From NCBI GenBank assembly GCA_031267115.1, contig JAIRZS010000111.1, forward strand, positions 1-9,974: a DNA stretch of 9,974 bases. Reading direction: 5' to 3'. The notes under the pieces are model-generated. The model saw nothing but the letters and a program-made list of their open reading frames with translations. It searched no databases and was not told the DNA's origin. Position 1 is the first letter of the stretch. Each line of letters opens with the position of its first letter. The position numbers were made by a program, and so were the translations under genes. Positions 1 to 3,974 of the stretch are shown in pieces. This DNA is from Treponema sp. (GTDB lineage: Bacteria > Spirochaetota > Spirochaetia > Treponematales > Breznakiellaceae).

Positions 1-238
1 TTTGAAAAACAGCTTCTCCATCCAGGGGTTTAACGCCGCCGGCCAGGGCGGTTTCAGCCTCCCCCAATTTTCGGTACGCCTCCAGCAGGGCTTGATCCTT
101 TTCCCAAGTTTCAATACTCATGACAACCATGTCCCCGTGCCCATTCTTGGTGATATACACCGGCTCTTCGGTCTTATGACAAAGCTCGGAAATTTCATCG
201 GTATTTTGTAATTCAGTTATCGGTTTGATCTGCGGCAT
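1..238 (-). CDS. Phd/YefM-family antitoxin, N-terminal 79 residues (runs off window)
   Basis: The minus-strand frame reads MPQIKPITELQNTDEISELC at the N-terminus, then a block VYITKNGHGDMVVMSIETWE at residues 28-46, which is the typical DNA-binding N-domain of type II antitoxins of the Phd/YefM (prevent-host-death) family. These bind their own promoter and neutralise a partner toxin through the C-terminal tail. The ATG at 238-236 is preceded by AGAGG with 5 bases between, and a promoter lies just upstream. Residues 47-79 are acidic and helical in look, as expected for the toxin-binding part. The gene is open at base 1, so the C-terminus and any toxin gene, which would lie further along the minus strand, are outside the window. 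Family assignment is strong. Whether it is an active toxin-antitoxin pair or a solitary regulator cannot be told. Confidence 0.88.
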   Translation of the reverse strand, partial: MPQIKPITELQNTDEISELCHKTEEPVYITKNGHGDMVVMSIETWEKDQALLEAYRKLGEAETALAGGVKPLDGEAVFQ

Positions 239-256
239 AGCATCCTCTTATACATG

Positions 257-285
257 ATAATAACGTAATAATGCCCTTTATCCAA
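257..285 (-). promoter_or_regulatory. Promoter of the antitoxin gene
   Basis: On the minus strand TTGGAT (285-280) and TATTAT (262-257) are separated by exactly 17 bases, matching the sigma-70 -35 and -10 boxes at 4/6 and 5/6. The start would fall near 250, a few bases before the AGAGG ribosome site. The -10 region holds a direct repeat of TTATTA on either side of CG, which might serve as an autoregulatory site; that part is a guess. Confidence 0.55.
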
Positions 286-329
286 GCTTCGCACACCGTC
301 CGCGCTACGAAACCCGAAGGGTGCGCAAG

Positions 330-420
330 GGTACCAGGTACTAAATTTGGTCCCCAGTTCTTTACCGCAAAGTCGAAGAAGTCGAATAAGTTTTGAATGA
401 AGGGGAGGGGTCTGACCCCG
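330..420. repeat. REP-like palindromes interrupted by a GTCGAA repeat arm
   Basis: Two small palindromes flank repeat arm 1: GTACC-A-GGTAC at 331-341 followed by AAATTTGGTCCCC (343-355), and GGGGT-CTG-ACCCC at 407-419. Short GGGGTC/GACCCC stems and GGTAC palindromes of this kind resemble REP units handled by RAYT-type (IS200-like) transposases. The resemblance is from memory and weak. No transposase gene is present. The GTCGAA arm between them may have inserted into an older REP pair. Confidence 0.3.
361..390 (+). repeat. GTCGAA dispersed repeat, arm 1
   Basis: The sequence starts TTTACCGCAAAGTCGAA and continues with one more 9-base unit (GAAGTCGAA) and TAAG. The same head followed by a variable number of AAGTNNAAG-like 9-base units occurs at 469-502, 2327-2429 (three arms), 6465-6506 and 9834-9867. 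This arm points away from arm 2, so 361-502 as a whole has inverted ends about 80 bases apart. Confidence 0.8.
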
Positions 421-506
421 GCTTACGTTCAAAGCCAAAAAGGGAAAGAAGTTAAAGAGGTCTTCCTTCCTTCTTTTACTTTTTCGGCTTCGTGGTAAAA
501 TATATA

Positions 507-626
507 GCCGCAGAATCTGCGGCATGGATGCCGCTGTTTCTATTGCTATCCGCCATTGGCGGATAGATGGAGTTTGCCGCAGGCAAACTCCGATTCCAAA
601 ATCCGGCAGGATGCCGGATTTTGGAA
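507..626 (+). repeat. Array of back-to-back perfect hairpins
   Basis: Four perfect stems with 3-base loops follow each other: GCCGCAG/CTGCGGC (507-523, loop AAT); CTATCCGCC/GGCGGATAG (546-566, loop ATT); GGAGTTTGCC/GGCAAACTCC (569-591, loop GCA); and a 15-bp stem starting TTCCAAAATCCGGCA (594-626, loop GGA). A competing stem GCGGCA/TGCCGC (519-534) overlaps the first. The last three are separated from each other by only two bases. Element B has 26 bases where A has about 117, so the array looks inserted or expanded. Confidence 0.85.
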
Positions 627-627
627 C

Positions 628-741
628 GCGCAAGGGATTGGAGGGGCGCGGAGCGTTCTATGCGCCGCCAGGCGCAAAGAATGGAGCGAAGCGGAACCCC
701 GCAAAGCCCGGTTTCCGGCACGGAGTGCCGGAAATGCGCCC
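628..741 (+). ncRNA. Candidate structured RNA, element A core
   Basis: Conserved anchors shared with 9689-9799: GCGCAAGGGATTG (628-640), AAAGCCCGG (703-711) and ATGCGCCC (734-741). Between anchors 1 and 2 is a stem TTCT-A-TGCGCC / GGCGCA-A-AGAA (656-681), flanked by GGAGCG on both sides. Between anchors 2 and 3 is a perfect 10-bp stem TTTCCGGCAC/GTGCCGGAAA (712-734, loop GGA). The hairpin sequences differ from those in B although the positions match, which favours a conserved structure. The anchor pattern resembles a dispersed RNA-like motif I remember from Bacteroidetes and spirochaete intergenic regions, possibly Flavo-1; this identification is unverified. Transcription is not shown by sequence alone. 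Confidence 0.5.
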
Positions 742-754
742 GGATTCGGCGCTT

Positions 755-791
755 GCCCTGCAGGGCCGGACTTTTCCTGCGGGCTTTTTTT
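755..791 (+). terminator. Intrinsic-terminator-like stem just before def
   Basis: GCCC-t-GCAGG (755-764) pairs with CCTGCGGGC (776-784), one bulged base, loop of 11, followed by seven T. It ends only 15 bases before the def ATG. It may end transcription coming through element A, or act as an attenuator for def. The upstream AAAGCCCG (703-710) can pair perfectly with CGGGCTTT (780-787), which would compete with the stem. Confidence 0.6.
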
Positions 792-806
792 GTGTATTAT
801 TTGGGT

Positions 807-1292
807 ATGGATATTATTACCCTGGGAAACGAGCTGCTCCGGCAGAAGGCGGAACCGGTCAGGCCTATAGGCGCGGAATACAGGAAAATCGCGGAGGATA
901 TGATCGCGGCGCTCCACGAGGGGAAAGGGGTCGGGCTTGCGGGGCCGCAGGTGGGGCTTATGAAGCGGATCTTTGTGGTCCATATTGACCGGGATGTTCC
1001 GCGCGTGTTTATCAACCCCACGATTACGATGACTTCCCAGGATCAGGTGAAGTGCGAGGAGGGCTGCCTGTCTATTCCGGGTATGTACGCGGATGTGGTA
1101 AGGCCGGAGAGTATCCAGGTGCAGGCCTGGAACGAGCGGGGGCGGCCCTTTACCCTGGACGCGGAGGGGATTCTGGCCCGGGTGATCCTGCACGAGTACG
1201 ACCATCTGGAAGGGGTGCTTTTTATAGACCGGCTTTCGGAGCCGAAACGGAACAAGATTATCTCTAAATGGGAGAAGCGGAAAAAAGCGTGA
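807..1292 (+). CDS. def: Peptide deformylase
   Basis: A cytoplasmic metalloenzyme that removes the formyl group from the N-terminal methionine of new proteins. All three family motifs are present in the 161-residue product: GVGLAGPQ at 41-48 (canonical GxGLAAPQ with one Ala changed to Gly), EGCLS at 85-89 and HEYDH at 129-133. The metal ligands are C87, H129 and H133, with E130 as catalytic acid/base. The start MDIITLGNEL at 807 is chosen because the homology begins here; the frame stays open back to 567, but that stretch is hairpin DNA. The ribosome site is poor (TTGGGT before ATG). TATTAT at 795-800 could be a -10 box placing the mRNA start at or next to the ATG, i.e. leaderless, but no good -35 is seen. 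The TGA shares its A with the fmt ATG, so the two are translationally coupled. Length is slightly short of the usual 165-190. Confidence 0.95.
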   Translation: MDIITLGNELLRQKAEPVRPIGAEYRKIAEDMIAALHEGKGVGLAGPQVGLMKRIFVVHIDRDVPRVFINPTITMTSQDQVKCEEGCLSIPGMYADVVRPESIQVQAWNERGRPFTLDAEGILARVILHEYDHLEGVLFIDRLSEPKRNKIISKWEKRKKA

Positions 1293-2296
1293 TGAGGGTG
1301 GTTTTCGCGGGGAGTCCGGGGATTGCGGTTCCGGCGCTGCGGGCGCTGGCCGGCCTTGAAGCGGGCGGGGCCTGCGTTCTGGCGGCTGTTCTGACAAACC
1401 CGGATTCGGCAAAGGGGCGGGGCGGGAAAAGCGGGCCTACGGAGCTGGCGGCGGCGGCGCTTGAAATGGGCGCGGGGCTGAAAATTCTCAAGTTTGAGAA
1501 GCTTGACGAAAAGGCCCGGGAAGAGGTGGCGGCCCTGGAACCGGATCTCCTGGTGTCTTTTGCCTACGGGAAGATATTCGGGCCGAAATTTCTGGCCCTG
1601 TTCCGCTTGGGGGGGATCAACGTGCATCCTTCACTGCTGCCCCGCTGGCGGGGGCCGACGCCTGTCCAGGCGGCTATTCTGCACGGGGACGCGGAGACCG
1701 GGGTCTGCGTGCAGCGGCTGGCCCTGGAAATGGACAGCGGGGATATTCTTGCGCGGGAATGTTTCCCGCTTTCGGGGCGGGAGACGGCGCTTTCCCTGGG
1801 CAATACTGCCGCGGAAAAGGGGGCCGCCCTTGCCGCGGCCCTGCTGCGGCGTATCGCGGCGGAGGGGCGGGTTCCCGCCGGGGAAAAACAGGGCAGGGAG
1901 GGGCTGTGCTACTCGTCCCTGATCACGAAGGAGATGGGTCGTATTGACTGGCGTAGCGGGGCGGCGGAAATAGACCGGAAGATACGGGCCTTTACGCCCT
2001 GGCCGCTCTGCCCGACCTGTTTCGCCGGGGCGGAGCTTTACCTGCTTGAGGGGCGGCCTTTTGCCGGGGATCCGGCGGGGCTGCCGGGGTTTCCGGGAGG
2101 CGCGGGGAGTGCGGGGAGCGGGGGGAACGCGCCGCCGGGGACGGTTCTGGGGACGGACAGGGAATGGGGCATCCTTATCCAGACCGGCGGGGGTATCTTC
2201 GCGGCGGAAAGGCTCCAGTTCCCGACCAAAAAGGCCCTGGACTGGCGGGCCTTCCTGAACGGGGCCAGAAATTTTGTCGGTTCCGTGCTGGAATAG
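1292..2296 (+). CDS. fmt: Methionyl-tRNA formyltransferase
   Basis: Transfers a formyl group from 10-formyl-tetrahydrofolate to methionyl-initiator tRNA. The 334-residue product begins MRVVFAGSPGIAVPALRAL, the usual N-terminal Rossmann strand. Catalytic residues are N110 and H112 in GGINVHPSLLPRWRG and D148 in EMDSGD. The segment SSLITKEMGRIDW at 208-220 leads into the C-terminal tRNA-binding domain, which ends with a QFPTKKALDWRAFLNGAR block. A Gly/Ala/Pro-rich stretch at about 260-283 is a low-complexity insertion in the C-domain loop. The ATG overlaps the def stop by one base, so it depends on coupling; no separate ribosome site is obvious. An alternative upstream in-frame ATG at 1268 lies inside def and is unlikely. 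Confidence 0.96.
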   Translation: MRVVFAGSPGIAVPALRALAGLEAGGACVLAAVLTNPDSAKGRGGKSGPTELAAAALEMGAGLKILKFEKLDEKAREEVAALEPDLLVSFAYGKIFGPKFLALFRLGGINVHPSLLPRWRGPTPVQAAILHGDAETGVCVQRLALEMDSGDILARECFPLSGRETALSLGNTAAEKGAALAAALLRRIAAEGRVPAGEKQGREGLCYSSLITKEMGRIDWRSGAAEIDRKIRAFTPWPLCPTCFAGAELYLLEGRPFAGDPAGLPGFPGGAGSAGSGGNAPPGTVLGTDREWGILIQTGGGIFAAERLQFPTKKALDWRAFLNGARNFVGSVLE

Positions 2297-2297
2297 T

Positions 2298-2321
2298 TGT
2301 TATAATAGGGAATTGAAGGAG
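2298..2321 (+). promoter_or_regulatory. Extended -10 promoter with orphan ribosome site
   Basis: TGTTATAAT (2298-2306) is a perfect extended -10 box (TGnTATAAT). No well-placed -35 is seen. A strong GAAGGAG ribosome-site sequence follows at 2315-2321, but no start codon lies within range; instead the GTCGAA repeat begins at 2327. The PASTA gene starts 125 bases further on with its own ribosome site. The likely role is transcription of the PASTA gene and those after it. Confidence 0.5.
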
Positions 2322-2326
2322 AAATC

Positions 2327-2429
2327 ACCACGAAGTCGAATAAGTTTTATTCTTTACTTCTTTCACTTCTTTGACTTCTTCGACTTTGCGGTAAATCTTC
2401 GGTTCCATTCGACTTTGCGGTAAAAATTT
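2327..2429. repeat. GTCGAA dispersed repeat, three arms
   Basis: Arm a (2327-2344, plus) reads ACCACGAAGTCGAATAAG. Arm b (2352-2396, opposite direction) has the longest unit run, four 9-base units, ending TTCGACTTTGCGGTAAAT. Arm c (2403-2429, same direction as b) is a head alone, TTCGACTTTGCGGTAA at 2408-2423. Arms a and b form an imperfect inverted repeat with 15 of 18 head positions matched. The cluster fills most of the 149-base gap between fmt and the PASTA gene. Confidence 0.85.
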
Positions 2430-2445
2430 AGAGTAAGGATAGCAG

Positions 2446-3483
2446 ATGGCTTTTAAGATGAATGCAGGCGGGGATACGGCGGGACACGCGCGGCTTGTTG
2501 TTATGACGGCCCTGGGCATACTGGCACTGGCGGCTGTGGCGGCGCTTCTGGTATTTTTTATCGCGCTCAGGGGCGCGGAACAGGCCATGGTCCCGGATCT
2601 GCGGGACAAGGACCTGCTGACGGCCCTCCAGGAATTGCAGGCCAAGGAGCTTTACCCCCGGATCCAGACACGCTATTCCGGATCGGCGACTGACCGGGGG
2701 TTTGTCCTGGAGCAGGACCCCACGCCCGGGACTATTGTCAAGGCCGGGCGGCGGGTCAAGCTGGTGGTGAGTCAGGGAATGGTAGTCAACAATATAGAGG
2801 ACTACCGGGGCAGGAATGTCGAAGAAGTGCGCATGGACCTGCAGGCCCTTTTCGCGTCGGCGTCAATGTCCCTGCTTATGATAAAAGAGCCGTTTATGTA
2901 CGAGTATTCTTCCGAAGACGCGGGTACTATTTTGCAGCAAAAACCCGAGCCGGGGGAGCCTGTTTCCGGGCCGGTGACCCTGGAATTCGTGGTCAGCCGG
3001 GGGCCCGCGCATATTATGAGGGCGGCGCCCAACCTTTGGGGGCTAAGCCCGGCCGAAGCTGCGGCCAGGCTGGCGGAAGCGGGGCTGGGCTTCCAGTTTT
3101 CGCTGAGGGAAGCCCGCGGCAGCGAGACTTACGGAACGGTTGTGTTCCAGGAACCGGCAAGGGACGAGATGCTCGACTCGGGCCGCCCGGTTAATGTTCT
3201 GGTAACATCCCCGGCCGGCCAGCTTGAGACCGGCGAAGTTTTTGCCCTGTTCAGTTACGCGGTACCCGAAAACGCCTACCCGCTTCCGGTACGGCTTGAG
3301 ATTCTGCCGCCGGGCACGAACAGCCGGACGCTTCTGGTGGAGGCTGATTTTCGCGGGGGCAGCTTTACTTTTCCTTACCAGGCCGTGCCGGGCGCCGTCC
3401 TGATTCTTTCGATGAGGGGCCGGGAACTCTACCGGGAAACGGTAATGCCGCCCATGGACGGGCTTTCCCTGGACGAAATTTGA
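2446..3483 (+). CDS. Membrane-anchored protein with three PASTA domains, no kinase
   Basis: The 345-residue product has a short cytoplasmic N-terminus, one membrane segment at about 17-41 (VVMTALGILALAAVAALLVF), then three PASTA repeats outside the membrane at about 47-112, 113-187 and 192-255. Each repeat shows the usual LxxAxxxLxxxGL helix and the QxPxPGxxV turn (QDPTPGTIVKAG, QKPEPGEPVSG, QEPARDEMLDSG). The last 90 residues match nothing I recognise. PASTA domains normally sit behind PknB/PrkC kinases or in penicillin-binding proteins and bind peptidoglycan fragments or other PASTA units; here there is neither kinase nor transpeptidase. The start is fixed by AAGGA six bases before the ATG at 2446. 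The next gene begins in the stop codon. A cell-wall sensing or division role is inferred only. Confidence 0.88.
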   Translation: MAFKMNAGGDTAGHARLVVMTALGILALAAVAALLVFFIALRGAEQAMVPDLRDKDLLTALQELQAKELYPRIQTRYSGSATDRGFVLEQDPTPGTIVKAGRRVKLVVSQGMVVNNIEDYRGRNVEEVRMDLQALFASASMSLLMIKEPFMYEYSSEDAGTILQQKPEPGEPVSGPVTLEFVVSRGPAHIMRAAPNLWGLSPAEAAARLAEAGLGFQFSLREARGSETYGTVVFQEPARDEMLDSGRPVNVLVTSPAGQLETGEVFALFSYAVPENAYPLPVRLEILPPGTNSRTLLVEADFRGGSFTFPYQAVPGAVLILSMRGRELYRETVMPPMDGLSLDEI

Positions 3484-3962
3484 TGAAAAAAACCGGATTA
3501 CCGCCGCAGAAGAAGATCCCCCGCGCCGCGCTTGTTCCGGCGTTTATACTGCTGGCAGGGACGCTCTGGGGCCAAAGCCCCGCGCCCGCCGACCCGGAAA
3601 GCCCGGCCCATCTGGTGGGCCTTACCCTGAACGAGGTGATTGGCCGTTTCGGCGTTCCCCGGGGTGTGTACGCGGTGCGGGGGGGGGAAGAGTGGCAGGA
3701 CGACGTGGTCTTTAGCTACGGGGACAGGGATTTCTATTTTTACCGGGACCGGGTCTGGCAGATAGCGGTCAAGGCGGCCTTCGGGGTGCGGGTGGGAGAA
3801 AACCGGAATGTGATTCCCCTTGTCATGGGGGAGGCGGCGCTTGTGGAGGAGGGCTATACCCTCGCGCCCCTGGCCGGCTGGTCCTGGCCCATGAATGTCC
3901 GTTTTAATAATGATAACCGCGGGCTGGTAACGGCTATCTATATTTACCGTTCCGATTTTTAG
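3483..3962 (+). CDS. Small secreted protein of unknown function
   Basis: The 159-residue product begins MKKTGLPPQKK and has a hydrophobic run at 15-28 with a likely signal peptidase I site after LWG (28-30). The mature part opens with LVGLTLNEVIGRFGVPRGVY (44-63), reminiscent of the first helix of BamE/SmpA-like small periplasmic proteins, followed by beta-rich sequence with many aromatics (FSYGDRDFYFYRDRVW, 77-92). I do not recognise the family beyond this. The ATG overlaps the TGA of the PASTA gene by one base; an adjoining TTG at 3480 is a less likely start. The overlap suggests the two are made together and may act in the same place. A run of nine G at 3679-3687, codons for R66-E69, is a possible slippage site. 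The aroDE start follows the stop by 12 bases. Confidence 0.75.
   Translation: MKKTGLPPQKKIPRAALVPAFILLAGTLWGQSPAPADPESPAHLVGLTLNEVIGRFGVPRGVYAVRGGEEWQDDVVFSYGDRDFYFYRDRVWQIAVKAAFGVRVGENRNVIPLVMGEAALVEEGYTLAPLAGWSWPMNVRFNNDNRGLVTAIYIYRSDF
3679..3687 (+). repeat. Homopolymer run of nine G inside a coding region
   Basis: Nine consecutive G lie within the secreted-protein gene (CGG GGG GGG G). It is the longest G or C run I see in the window; the next is G8 at 5054-5061 in aroDE, with several runs of seven elsewhere. Treponema pallidum is known to vary poly-G tract lengths near and in some genes. A gain or loss of one base here would shift the frame after residue 69. Confidence 0.9.
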
Positions 3963-3974
3963 CGCGAGGTCTGT

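Larger units (their letters stand above)
469..741 (+). repeat. Composite hairpin element A
   Basis: This element is homologous, part by part, to element B at 9689-9867 on the other strand. In order it contains a 42-base block (469-510) carrying a GTCGAA repeat arm and ending in ATAGCCG, identical to B at 38 of 42 positions; a hairpin array (507-626) mostly absent from B; and the core 628-741. The first block reads, on the complementary strand, as the repeat head ACCACGAAGCCGAA plus AAGTAAAAG units. It is oriented toward def, whose ATG lies 65 bases past the element end. No open frame across it looks like a protein. Confidence 0.75.

Noticed and set aside
361..502. CRISPR array
   Set aside because: Repeat units are 9 bases, contiguous and degenerate, without regular spacers, and no cas gene is nearby.
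217..633. 138-codon minus-strand frame through the repeat arms
   Set aside because: It is made of repeat and hairpin sequence, giving Lys/Arg/Ser-rich translation, and has no ribosome site or homology.
505..790. Known housekeeping RNA (RNase P RNA, tmRNA, SRP RNA)
   Set aside because: None of the hallmark conserved sequences of these RNAs was found; the hairpin string and anchors fit the element shared with 9689-9799 instead.
567..806. Open frame extending def 80 codons upstream
   Set aside because: It runs through perfect hairpins and the terminator stem, has no deformylase homology, and the family N-terminus fits the ATG at 807.
546..1412. Long minus-strand frame across def and the hairpin region
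   Set aside because: Antisense to def, Pro/Arg-rich translation with no recognisable motif; typical of a GC-rich shadow frame.
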